Assembly (NCBI GenBank): GCA_033032865.1
Contig: JAWHQI010000710.1
Location: forward strand, 124,001-188,000
Origin: Dactylorhiza incarnata
Lineage: Eukaryota; Streptophyta; Magnoliopsida; Asparagales; Orchidaceae
Direction: 5' to 3'
Length of the DNA stretch: 64,000 nt
The notes beneath the pieces are model-generated. The model searched no databases. It saw nothing but the letters and a program-made list of their open reading frames with translations, and was not told where the DNA came from. This document shows, piece by piece, positions 30,525-41,700 of this stretch (its first letter is position 1; each line of letters begins with the position of its first letter). Both the position numbers and the translations under genes were made by a program.

Positions 30525-32192
30525 TTAAGGTGCCTCCACTTCCTGCTTAAAGACCCTTGCAACACTTGATTTTCGGGAGGATTCGGGTCCAGCTCCCCCA
30601 TGAATGCAGTAGATGTCACTGAGGGGTCCCACATCATTTACTTCAACGCATTTTGTAGCAGGATGGATGTCTCCATAACAACCGACATCCTCTACATCAG
30701 TGCATTCCCAGGTGACTTCGATTGTTTCATTCCCTTTTTTAGTGGGTGGTTCAGTAGGTATTTCTTTTCGAACCAGGACTCGGAGCTTTCCCTCTCCCAA
30801 GAGCCTTTTTATGAACAAGCAGAGTGCCCGACAATTTTCGGTCAGATGCCCTCCCTTTTTATGGTATTCACAAAAGAGTATCGGATTACAATTTCGAACA
30901 TTCGACCTCAGGGGAGCAGGCCTCTTAAAATTAGGCCTCTTCTGAAGGATTTGGACTACTTCGTCCATAGTGACGTTAAGGGGGGTGAATGATTCTTGTG
31001 AATCATCATATTGAATGGATGGAGCAACTAGAGGTGGTTGCGCAGTGTATTGTGGCAGATACACTGGCATTATTTGCGGAACAGCCATGGAGGGAGCGGG
31101 TGCGGCGGCCAACGACGGTTTCTGATCTTGAAACCGTTGTTGGCCAAAAATGGTTGTTTGTCCCTAAAATTTCTCCCCCTCTGAGCACGTGGTTCGAAAT
31201 AAGGTCGAGGTGGATGGTGGTATGGTTGTTGAGGATCGGAAGATGAATTAGGCTGATCCTGGTCGTTAAGCGGCTTTGCGACATTGCCTAGGTTACTTTT
31301 TTCACCCCTTATAAACATATTCGCCAAGCTTATCATCTCCTGGTAAGTTTTTGGCTCTTTAATGTTCGCTTAAAATTTTAGGTAGCAACCCTATACAGTT
31401 CCGAATCCACATTCTGAATTTCCATGATCTCTTTTTGGAAACTGTCAACAAAATGAGCCCATGTCTCGTCTTCACATTGCCTTATTTCGAAGAGAGCCAC
31501 CGGGCCACTTTTCCTTTTCTTTGAGGTAGAGAATCGAAGAAGAAATTCCCTACGCAGTTCTGCGAAGCAACCGATGGATCGAGGGTGCAACCCATAGAAC
31601 CACTCCCTTACTTATCCATCAAAGGACGTTACAAGAAGTTTGCACTTAGTGGCATCGGTGAGAGTTCTTAAGGCAATGGCCGACTCAAAGGCATGAAGGT
31701 GAATGGTTGGATCAACTTCATCCACAAATGGAGAAGTCTCCTCGACGTCTTCATAAAGAAGAGGGACAGAATAATAAGCCGCCGAAGCTGCGGCTAGTCT
31801 AGGACAGGCCGCCTGACAAGGAGGATGGGCTGCAGCTTCTGGAGGACAGGCTGTCAGGTAAGAGAGGCGGGTCGCATGAGAAGTCGCCCCCTAAAAATCT
31901 AGATCCCGCGCCGGCATGTTCTCGGCTGCTTCTTGAAAGAAGGTTTGTCATGCCATGAAACCTTCTTGAGGCGGTTGGAAATTAGCAAATTGAGGCAAAG
32001 GGTACGGAGGAGCGGAAGGAACCGGAGTGGCTATTTGGTTAGCCACGGCTTCCTGAGGAACTAACAGCTCGGTTAGCATAGCTAGGGCCTGACTGATCGC
32101 CTCTAGTCATTGATCAGTTGCCTTCTAAGCCGGCTCGGCTTACCGCTTAGACTGCTCCAATGCCTCCCACAGGGAATCATCATCGTGGTCGG
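30525..32192 (-). pseudogene. gag: Tat copy C gag (broken)
   Basis: The N-terminal region begins just inside the LTR edge (DHDDDSLWEALEQSK near 32150). A retrotransposon gag domain is visible at 31378-31590 (FAELRREFLLRFSTSKK, LFEIRQCEDETWAHFVDSF, the PF03732 style). A Pro/Gln-rich linker leads to the nucleocapsid-like motif CEYHKKGGHLTENC (about 30840-30880), followed by LCLFIKRLLGEGKLRVL as in Tat gag. The segments lie in different frames with stops between them, so gag is not functional. A frameshift near 30525 separates it from protease at 30468. Confidence 0.7.
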
Positions 32193-33050
32193 TGTTGAAT
32201 CCAAAATTGCGCCTCCGCCACCGACGATAGAGAAACGAAGGAAAAGCGGAGGCCACGAACTGTCGGTTACTATTGATTAGGAGAAATGAGACCGCTGGCA
32301 GCGGTCGAGACATGACTTCGGCCGTAATGGCGAATGCCACTCCTGTGACGGGCTTTCCCTTGATTTAAGTAAAATGATTACAATGGGTTATAGGGCAAGG
32401 AAATGGGAAGCCGGCTGGTCAGACAAACCGCAAGACAGTGAACTCGAGACCGCAGCTCTAACAGGAGAGCTCCAGGATTTGAAGGTGAATGTCTTGGGAA
32501 TGTCGCCACCCCCTATTTATAGGCTCGGGGGCCTGCCCAAATGGGCAGGGATAAAATAATCGCCTGCCCAGATACAAGATAATCGGGCAGGGTGTGTCCG
32601 GATACAGAAGAAAAAAGAAAGAAGCCGCGCGCGGCTTAGCGTCTTGAGCTTCCGATCTGTATTGGCCGGGGTTGAAATGCACTGCGGTCAATGCAAGGAA
32701 ACAACTCGAGCGGCCTCTTACCTGAGACCGCCGCTTGCCCTCTGTACTTAATCCTTGGCAGTCTTCAATCCTTGGAGGCGGTCTAGATACTTTCAGGCTG
32801 TCCGGCTTGTTCAACCTGGGCCGAGAGACCCATGTGTTCTAGAGCTGGGCGGATAGACACATCAAACCGCCCGCCTTGAGAGAGATGCTGTTTTGGTAGC
32901 GGTCTTCTAGGTAAACATAATCCCCGCATATTTTCAAATCACGAGGAAATTTCGAAAATATTAGTTCTAGCTGGAGGCCGCGACCGGTTTGTTCTGGAGT
33001 CTATAAGAAGCCTTGATATCTCTGCACTCTACATAACTCTTTCGAAATCA
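32193..33050 (-). mobile_element. Tat LTR between copies C and B
   Basis: TGTTGAATC...GAAATCA in plus orientation, 858 bp. Minus TATA box at 32514-32521 and plus TATAAGAAG at 33002-33010. It is the 3' LTR of copy B and at the same time lies where the 5' LTR of copy C should be. Confidence 0.6.
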
Positions 33051-33109
33051 CGGGGTGTTACTCGCCACTTGCGGTCAGGCTTTTTCAAGCCGCTAGCCCT
33101 TCAATTCGA

Positions 33110-34654
33110 ATGGATCTAATGTCGAGGATTTCAGTTCACGGGGAGAAGGGAAGTGACCGCAAAGAGGAAGATGACCGGAATAAAAAGAAGAAGAGTCGCC
33201 GGCATGATAAGCCCGGGCAGACTATCCCAGAGATCCTTTCGCCCAAAGTCGCAAAGGAGGAATCTGCCACTCCTGGAAAGAATTCCGCTGAGGAGAAGAC
33301 TGTGGAGAAGGACGCTGAGGAGAAGGCTGTGGAGAAGAAGGCGACTGAGCTCTACACGGGTCATTCTGATCCTCTAATCAGCCCGCCTGCTTCTTCGACG
33401 ACAGCCAACGACAAACCATTCAATGTGGAATTTCCCCATCTAGGGTTCTCCACTTGTAGGTAAACGATGGAGAGGAGGGGGTAGTTTATTTCCTAAGCCG
33501 GGCGAACAGACCTCCTCTGCAATGATAATTATTGAAGACAATTCCATCTCGCCTCAACAAGCCGATCCGGCTTCTACTAAGAAGAGGAAAAGGGCCGAAT
33601 CAGCGGCTGAGAAAATTATGAGGAAAACGAGGCAACTGAAATCCAAGAATCGGGCGGCTTCTAAGAAAGCGACCGTGGTCGCCCACCAGGTTAAACCACG
33701 CGAGAAGGAAATCTCCGAGGGGGAGGTTACTCCTTCGATCAAGCCGGACGGCTTGGCTCCTAACTCTACGGACAACATCACAGTCAGCGATATCCTCGAG
33801 GAGATGGATACCTTGAAGAAGCAGACAAGCTCCTCAAAACCTACGCGATTACCAGTCAAGCCAGCCATCCTAGTGAAGACGTGATCGTTCCAGATGAGGT
33901 CGCGCCGAAGAAGACCGCCTTTTAGTGGAGCGGAATGAAGCTGATGAAAATTAAGGATGGTAAGCTGAGAGAGTCTCTGGACAAACCGCAACCATCGAAC
34001 CCCTTGGCCCAAGGTAAGCATGATGCAGATTACCATCCTGTCCACTTCTTCATGTCGCATCCCCGGAAGAATGACATGATGCTGAACCCACTTCCTGGTT
34101 ACTTTCCATCTGTGATTCGAACTTATGCCATTAAGAGAAGTCATAATGAGCGGTTTTGGAGGGAGCAACGTCGAAGAATGGACCCTGAGCAGTCACAACG
34201 GCTTGTTCATTCAGGCAATTAATCTCGCAATATTTTGTGTTGTGTTATTCGCTTTCAACTATGATGACCGCGCTATCATTTGCAAATAACCCGGACCTAG
34301 CTATGAAACTGGGCGACTTGTCGGCCAGTCTCCCTCCGCTTTTGCCTCCAACGCAAAGCTTCGCACTGAACTCTAACTCCGGTCTGGAAGAGCTGACCGA
34401 CTTCAAGAGTCTTCTTGACACTCTGAAAGAGAGGGTGAAGGAACTTGAAGACCGGGAGGAGTCCGCTCGGACTGCACTGGAGGCTGAGAAGAAGGTGCGG
34501 CTGGAGAAGGAGAAGATGCTGCAGGAGCAGAATGCTGCACTAACCGCTCGGCTTGAAAGAGGAAGAAAAGAAATCTGGAAACTCGAGGAGGACTGCAAAT
34601 ACTATAGGGAAAAGTATCTGCATCTGACAAGGGACGTTGGCGGAAGCCGGCGAC
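33110..34654 (+). pseudogene. aORF1 of Tat copy B: basic coiled-coil antisense protein
   Basis: ATG 33110 (MDLMSRISVHGEKGSDRK). Same block order as copy A: a basic N-terminus (NKKKKSRRHDK), a second basic block at 33522-33884 (STKKRKRAESAAEK), a block at 33935-34222 ending HSGN, and a coiled coil at about 34290-34650 (FKSLLDTLKERVKELEDREE onward). The coiled coil ends at the nested solo LTR (34655) and resumes at 36170 as PSNLTDDGRRR. Frame breaks lie near 33820 and 33900. Candidate splice signals GTAG/GTAAAC at 33459 and TTTGCAA at about 34288 have lost the AG found in copy A. It is more complete than copy A over the second block. Function unknown. Confidence 0.55.
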
Positions 34655-36169
34655 TGATGCGGTTTCGGCAAGTGCACAAGTCGCTGTAGAGTAATAATGG
34701 GAATAGCTTCCCCGAATGTCGATCTCTTGAGGAATGCAGGTTGTGATGATGTGATTCGTATCGTGAAACGATTGTTACAACGAGCAAAAAAAAAGTAAAA
34801 CAAGGGGGCTTTGGTTGGTTGGTCTAAACTAGCAAACAAGAAAATAAAGATGTGGGTCAAAGTCACCTCTTTGCTTGGCAATATGAATGCATCGGCCGCT
34901 ATGTCGGGCTTCATTTGGCTAGTGGACGGAAAACAATTGTGGAGTGTGAGGGTCGCAATCACCTCTTCTCTAATCGCCGCTAGCCTTTGCTAACGTGATT
35001 CTCAAGTGAGTGAATGGAGTGGATGCGGGTGAGTGGTGATGAAGCGCAACACAACACAATATCTAAGATTATGAAAAGTAATAAGCACTTTCATTCATAG
35101 ACAAATGAGAGTATTCATGTTCATTACAAACTAATCACAACAATAGGAAAGGGGAAAAGTAAACCAATAGAGAAGACTAGTCGTCGATCTCAGCCGGAAT
35201 ATTGGGTTGTCAAACCACTTCCGGGCTCGGTCAATGTATGCTTCTAGGACCAAGAGACTGTCACTATCTCCGATATTGCCCTGCCGTCTTCGTTCGTCAG
35301 GTTTTCTTCTTCTTCTCCCAAACTGAGGTTGCACAACTCGGCAATGGTGTTGTTGACGACCGGGAATGCTTCCAAACTCTTTGAATCCGCTAGGGTTTTA
35401 CCGGAGAATGGTTCCGGGATGAAGGAGATGAGTGGAGATGGAGGAGGAGCGAAAACGGCGCTGGGCGGAGATTAAAATCGCGAAATGGAAGACCCTTCTC
35501 CGCATATCCCTTAAGCCGGCAGATTTCCTTGCTAATAAACAAAAATAGCAGAAATTAAGTCACGCACGGTCGAACGCACGACCGTGCGTAGACCGTGCAA
35601 TATTAATGAAGGAGCAGTGCCTTGCGGAAGAAGCAGTGGCGCTCATGCATTTTACTCACGCACGGTTGAAGCCGTTCGTGCGTAAAAATGCACGACTAAT
35701 TCTAGATGGCCGAAAAACTTAGCTTAACAGGCGATCGTGCATTTTCTTCGCGCAAGGGCTACTGCCCGTGCGTAAAAATGCACGATCAACGACAAAACAT
35801 CATTTTCTACCCCAGGTGAGGGCGCATGACCGCAGTCGTCCTTGCATCAAGGAAATCGCACGACCGTGCGATATATGCAGACAAAAAAATGGGTAAAATA
35901 GGATGATCCATCCACCTGCATAAACATCAAAACGGCTGGGAATACCCTTCCAGCTCAATACAAATACAAAATAAAAGATTAGGGAGCACTGTGTGCTTAC
36001 CCCCAACAACAAGAAACACAAAAGCAAATGAAAACGGGCCTAAATAGTGCACATAGCGTGAAAGTGATTATAAGAGAAATATAAGCAATAATAGGTCAAA
36101 CAGGACGTGCACAAGAGTGAAAACTAGCCCGGATGAGTCCATAAAAGTGTATATAAATGGGACTCATCA
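34655..36169 (-). mobile_element. solo LTR related to the non-autonomous element
   Basis: On the minus strand it begins TGATGAGTCCCATTTATATA, very close to the start of the LTR at 6601, and ends AACCGCATCA. Flanks are GCGAC (34650-34654) and GTGAC (36170-36174), a 5-bp duplication with one C/T change. Copy A at 5508-5516 shows the empty site. It carries its own cluster of GCACGGTCGTGC palindromes (about 35560-35880). No interior is present, so it is a product of LTR-LTR recombination. Confidence 0.8.
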
Positions 36170-38036
36170 GTGACCTTCTAATTTGACCGATGATGGGCGA
36201 CGCAGATCGAACCGCCAAGCTTCTGCCTTCCATTCTGCGGATCATAAAGAATGCATCTTGACTCAGGCCGAGTTGGACGACTTAATTAAAATACATATGG
36301 CCGGAAGTCATCTACTCACGCGGCTTCTGTTACGCGATGAGCGGATTAACTCCTCTTCTCCTACCCAAATCGCGGTTCCCATCGACCACTTTGAAAATGG
36401 CTTCAAGATTCTGCCGCCACTTGAAGTCATATCGATTTTCTACCATTATGGAGTTGTGCCCGGTCAACTCCCACCAAATTCAATCGCCTCCATCTACAAC
36501 TTCATCTCCTATTTGCGGTCTGAAGGAGTCCGATTCTCCATCGACCTGTTTAGGAAGTTCTTCTCCGTGCGGTCTATCCCAGATGCCGGAACATCAAGTT
36601 TCAGAGGGCACTTTTACTTTGGGTGCAGGGGACTGAAAGCCATCAACCTGGCGAATAAGGTCATGAGCTGGTCGGAGAGGTATATAATCTTTGAAGGCCA
36701 GCTCGGGCTGTTGCAGGTCAATCCGCAGGTGCAGGATGAGGCGGCCTTCCGACCAGTTGATATCGGAAAAATCGAGCTGGAGACCTTTAAGTTCCTTGAG
36801 AACGAGCGGCTTGATGTAAACCATTACATCACGCTGTTCTCAGAGTTGGAGGATATCCGAAATGAAGACAGTAAGTTTCTCACAACTCGCTATTTTTTGA
36901 CCGCGTGACCTGTCTGATTAAATTTTTGACTTTGCTTTGCAGCAGCTATCATCATCCCAAAGAACAAGCCGGTCAGCCCGGCGTAGCCGGTCAGCCCGGC
37001 GTAGCCGGTTCTAACTCAAAGGGAGAAGCGGCGAAGGTAGAGCAAGACGCAGTCTTCCAAGAAGGAGGGTTCGGCCTCTTCAGGCGAGTTCGAGCTTCTC
37101 CATTCCTACAATAATCCAAGAGACCTGCGGGGCAACCCGACCATACTCTGGCACCAGGATGGTTATTGCGTGCAGGTGTCAACCGCTCTCCCGTACTAGG
37201 GGAGCGAGAAAGTTAGCCGCCATGCATTAGCCGTCGGTGCTGCTATGTATGGCCGGAAAATGCTGAAGAATCTAAAGGAGGTTCCGGAGGAGGAGCTCTC
37301 CAGACTGGCCGCACAAGCGGGCGCATGGGGCTTTGTGGTTAATCACTTCTTGGCCTTATCGTATAAGTGGCTAATTTTAGCCCATACATACTTAGAGATG
37401 AAAAATGCCAAGCAGGCTGAAGAGATCGCGCGGTTAAAGGAAGCCGCGGCGATGAGTTATCTGATGAACATTTGTGCGGTCTGTTTTACTCAAACCGTGC
37501 GGTCTAACACTTTTCTCTTTTTCAGAAGCAATGTGATATAGAAAATCTAGTCTTTCAAGACGAAGTCTTTCAAGACGAAGTCTTCCCCCATGTCGCCAAG
37601 GGGATTGATGCCGCCTTGAATATTCTGAGAAGTCGTGACGGTCTGTCAGCGGGATTTGAAGATTTCTGCTTCTCGAATGTGTATCCTTCCTTGAAGAAGA
37701 AATTAGATGACATTGACCGCAAAGCAAAAGGAAAAGAAAGGGTCAGCGGCTCAGAAGAGGACAACGAGGAGGAGGATGAAACCACCGCGGATAATGAAAA
37801 CGCTGCAGTTAATGAAACCCCCGCAGATCAAAAGGCCGCTGCTTACGATGTGGCCGCTGCTAATGATGGAGAGGGTTCATCTTTCGAGACCGATACCTCC
37901 GGTGATGAGGCCTCTCTGAAGCATGAAGTCTCAAGCAGCAGTTCGTCAAGCTCCTCATTGGCAAGCAAAGGCTATTCGCCCGATGTTGACATTGAAGGTG
38001 GAGGAGATTCAAGCTCTCCCATGGCAAAAAAAACTA
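36170..38036 (+). pseudogene. aORF2 of Tat copy B: Transposase_28-like protein, fused to aORF1
   Basis: Open from 36183 to 36908. After TDDGRRRSNRQAS (aORF1 sequence in copy A) it passes straight into AFHSADHKECILTQAELDD (aORF2 sequence), because 990 bp are missing. Transposase_28-like core: FKILPPLEVISIFYHYGVVPG, NSIASIYNFISYLRSEGVRF, SIDLFRKFFSVRSIPDAG, RGHFYFGCRGLKAINLANK. The first intron has donor ACA/GTAAGT at 36870 and acceptor TTTGCAG at 36952, and the phase is correct. The next exon has TAG within a duplicated CCGGTCAGCCCGGCGTAG. The helical exon 37245-37440 (MYGRKMLKNLKEVPEEELSR) has lost its donor. The last exon 37526-38036 starts KQCDIENLVF and is acidic/Ser-rich. Probably no longer functional, but the core is well kept. 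Confidence 0.6.
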
Positions 38037-40100
38037 AGATCGGGCGAATAGTGTTTTGTTATTTTTGTTATTTTCTTTTGTATAACCGACGACTTGGTTT
38101 TGTTAGCCGGTTGATCAGAATGATGTAAATATACATTTTGAAAATCAATGAAAGTCATTACATGTTCGGCTGTCTATCTTTTGCGACTTACTTATGATTG
38201 TTGTGATCTCTCATTTCTTCTAAACTGCAAGTTCTTTGGAATTAGTTCGTGCGGTTTAATATCAACTCAGAAGTTTGAGCTCTTAGAATCCTAAGTAGAT
38301 AGCTGTCCGAAAATCATGAATGCTACTCGGGCGGTTTATCTCTGAATTCAATCCTGACTCAGTGAATTAATCATAGCCAAAAAACCACCAGTCATAATAA
38401 ATCTCGATCATTAGTTGTGTGGTTTAAGATATAATCCGAGCGGATAGAAGTTCGGGCTCTTAAGAATTTCAAATGAATAGACACATCGAGTTAATTAGAT
38501 GCAGGCCACAACTCTAAGCCGCTAATCATAATAGATGAATCCCAATCGCGAGTTATGCGGTTTGAATACATCCTGGGCGATTAATAACTCCTGTTACACA
38601 AGGATTTGAGATAGAAATATCAAGTTGTGTAATTACCCCTTAACTCACGAGGCTACTTATAAGATAATGAATGCCCACAAGCCATAAGTAAAGAGAATTG
38701 TCAATAAGTCGTTCGGTAATCACATAATCCGGGCGACTAATAAATAGAAATTTTCCTTTCTCTGAAGCTTGAAACATTTTCACAAGTATAAGTAACAATC
38801 AGTAAGCTCGCGATGTTAATATACAATCTGGGCGACGAATAATTTGAATTCCTTTTCTGAAATTTTAAACATTCTCGCAAGTATAAGCAACAGTCAGTGA
38901 GTTCGCGCGGTCAGTATACAATCCTGGCGACCAATAATTAGTAGTTGAGTAATATTCACTCTTGCAAGAATAACCCATGGTTGATTCTCCATGGATGGCT
39001 TGATTCCAACCGAGCGAATAGAATTATGTTATAAGATAATGAATGTCCACAAGCTGATAGACTTAATTATAAACCGGCTGAGGAAACCGATCGGTCAATA
39101 TTATGATTGACATCCTGTTAGAATCATTGCCTTATGGCATTCTATAATAACCTGTTTTCTAGCTTTTACAGCTAGATTTATTCTAACCGATCGATTAGTA
39201 TATTAAGCTGCTGTTTTTTCAAGCCGAGCGGCTTAATGAGTTAGACCGCCTGATCTTAAAACCCATATTATGCTGTTTATCCCAAGCCAGGCGGTTTAAT
39301 AGGTCAAACCGCCCGGTCTCTAAGACACCTGTTAAATCCTTCTTTTCTCCTGAATGGTCTTATAGGACCATAAGAGAAGGAATAATTTCCTGTAAAGATG
39401 TAAAATGATTACATGCTCGGATGGCAAAGGGGGCAGGTGCGCTTAAGTAGCAACATTGCTTTCCTCAAGTGGTCACAAGAGCTGTAGAGATTTTGATAAC
39501 TCAACTGCTCTCTAGCCTAGGGTTACAAGCTAAGTTGATCAATTAGCCAGGTGGGCCTAGGCGGCGAACATTGCTTTCCTCAGAGAGATCAACTCAGTTG
39601 TGGGTCCACTGTAGGCTCTGCTCGAGAGTCCCTTTAGGAGTATTCAATGGTCACAGGCTAAGATGATCAGTTGGGCAGGTATGGTTATGCCGCAGGTGGC
39701 TCTACCGACATTGCTTTCCTCAAAAAGATCATCAAAGCTATAACTATATTCCTTCCGGGTCACGATAGAGCTAACAGTCACCTGGACCTCCCTTGATACA
39801 GAGGTGTGTTAGTTTCCGGCCGGGATCCAAAATTCTGAAGACCACCGCACGGGAATTGGCAAGCTTCCACTACACGTGTGCGAAAACTCCCCGCTACTCA
39901 TGATCTTCGTGGTTTTACGCTAATGACTACAATCTGAGGGGGTTCAAGCAGAACATGGCAATGTCTCCAAGGTCCAGGGAGGGATACAAGAAATGTAAAA
40001 AAGTCACCAGACAATGAAAAGTGTCAGTATGGGGATTCTCATTGAATATCCCAAAAATGCAAATAATGAAAGAACATTTAAGGATAGAAACGTTTGAGAT
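38037..40100. other. spacer between antisense genes and integrase, Tat copy B
   Basis: No coding frame. 38037-38930 matches the copy A spacer. 39440-39740 holds three degenerate copies of a unit containing CATTGCTTTCCTCA. 39000-39320 repeats phrases such as AAACCGCC and GCGGTTTAAT. The region may carry 3' UTRs or the polypurine tract of pol. Confidence 0.5.
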
Positions 40101-41262
40101 CGTCACCGCTCGAAGTGTGTGAGATGTCTTCTCCATAACTTGTCTGAAGGCGGTAAGCCCCATTTTTTAATACTTCTTTGATAATGAATGGCCATACCTA
40201 GTTGGGATTCAGTTTTCCAACCATGCCTGTCCTAGCTGCACCATCTACTTTCTTTTACACAATATCCCCAACTGCGAATTGCTTAACCGTGACATTCTTG
40301 TCAAAATATTTTTCCATTCCTCTTTTCACCTCTTCCTTCCTGATAGTAGCTTCATCTTGAAGCTCTTCAATTAGATCCAGGCTATATTTAATCACTTCAT
40401 CATTGGATTATATCCACGCTTCACCTCCTTGCGTGGCATACATAAGTCTGGGACTGACCACTTCAAATTCTATGATAACGACTACCTCCGAGCCATGAGT
40501 TAATTTAAACGGTGTTTCCCCCGTGGCTGAAGATGGCGTAGTCCGGAGAGTCCAGAGGATGGAAGGAAGTTGTTCTTCCCAGTTCCCTTTTTGATTCAAA
40601 ACTCTTTTCATCATAAGATATTGGATTTGTTTATTTGTTGCTTCCACCTGACCATTACTCCTGGGATGATGTACCGAAGAGAATCGAAGTTCAATACCAA
40701 CTTGGTCGCAGAAGTTGATCATTTCTGAGTTGTTGAACTGAGGACCATTGTCTGTAACAATTGTCAACGGAACTCCATGCCGAAAGACAAATTCCCAACA
40801 AATAAAATTTCTAATAACCTGTGTTGTAGTTTTTGCCAATTCTTTCGCCTCAATCCACTTGCTGAAATAATTGATCATGACGATTATGAAGCGACGCTGG
40901 CCGCTAGCCATCTTAAAAGGTCTGGTGAGATCCATTCCCCAAACTGCAAGCGGCCAAGGCGTTGTTGGTGATCTAAGTGTCTAAGCAGGTAGATGTTGAA
41001 GCGGAGCATACTTCTGACACTAAACACATCGTTTAGTGAATGCCTCGATATCATTCCTCATGGATGGCCATAAATATCCCTGCCTCAAGATTCTCTTCTC
41101 CAAAGTCTTTGCCCCAGAATGGCTACCGCATTCTCCTGAATGTACCTCTTGGAGTATGATTGGAACTTCTTCCTCCGAAACGCATCGTGCCAATGGAGAA
41201 ATGAGATTCTTCCTGTACAAGACTCCCGCCACCAAGCAATAGTTAGCTGCCTTTCTTCTAAA
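40101..41262 (-). pseudogene. pol: Tat copy B integrase
   Basis: The N-terminal H2C2 zinc region lies at about 41020-41235 (VLYRKNLISPLARCVSEEEVP, then LQEVHSGECGSHSGAKTLEK). The catalytic core at 40408-40935 begins MDLTRPFKMASGQRRFIIV. The first catalytic Asp appears replaced: the family pattern (V/T)DYF(T/S)KW reads MINYFSKW, an Asp to Asn change (G to A). The second Asp (IVTDNGPQFNN) and the Glu (SNGQVEATNKQI) are present. A C-terminal GKLNPN-stop-VWPFII motif is recognisable near 40160-40210, with a nonsense codon. It inserts cDNA into the genome in intact relatives; this copy should be inactive. Confidence 0.85.
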
Positions 41263-41700
41263 TCATCTTCTATCCTTGATGGATGAATTGAATTCCCTTT
41301 TTGATAAATACATCTCGTAGGGATCCTTCCAAGAGGCATGCTGATCAATCTTTATTAGTTCCCCTTCTTCCGTTGCTGGATGGAAAAGTTCAGAGGTCAC
41401 TCCCCGTGATGGAAGACCGAACTTTGATAATTCATCCGCTTCTTCATTTTGCGTTCTTAAAATATGTTCAATGATGAACGATTTGAACTTCCCAATTTCT
41501 TCTTTGGCTAGTAGCAGATATTTTCTCAACATTGGCTCTCTTATTTCGAAGTTCCCCAACACTTGTGAGGCCATTACCGGAGAGTCCATTTTGACATGCA
41601 CATGCTCTATTCCCAGCTCCCTTGCAAATCTCAGACAGGCCAAGAGTGCTTCATACTATGCCTGATTGTTTGTGACCGGAAATAAGAATTTGATAGCCTG
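41263..41700 (-). pseudogene. pol: Tat copy B second (archaeal-type) RNase H, distal part
   Basis: Reads TNNQA-stop-YEALLACLRFAREL (stop at about 41657), then HVHVKMDSPVMASQVLGNFEI and IIEHILRTQNEEADELSKFG, the distal half of the additional RNase H domain that marks the Tat lineage. The proximal half is at 43679-43760, beyond an inserted element. Confidence 0.75.

Larger units (their letters stand above)
29456..32192 (-). mobile_element. Tat-lineage element copy C, 5' part (gag, protease, start of RT)
   Basis: Minus-strand gag, protease and RT N-terminus, truncated at 29456 inside RT by AT-rich DNA. Its 5' side touches the LTR at 32193-33050, which is also the outer LTR of copy B. Confidence 0.8.
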
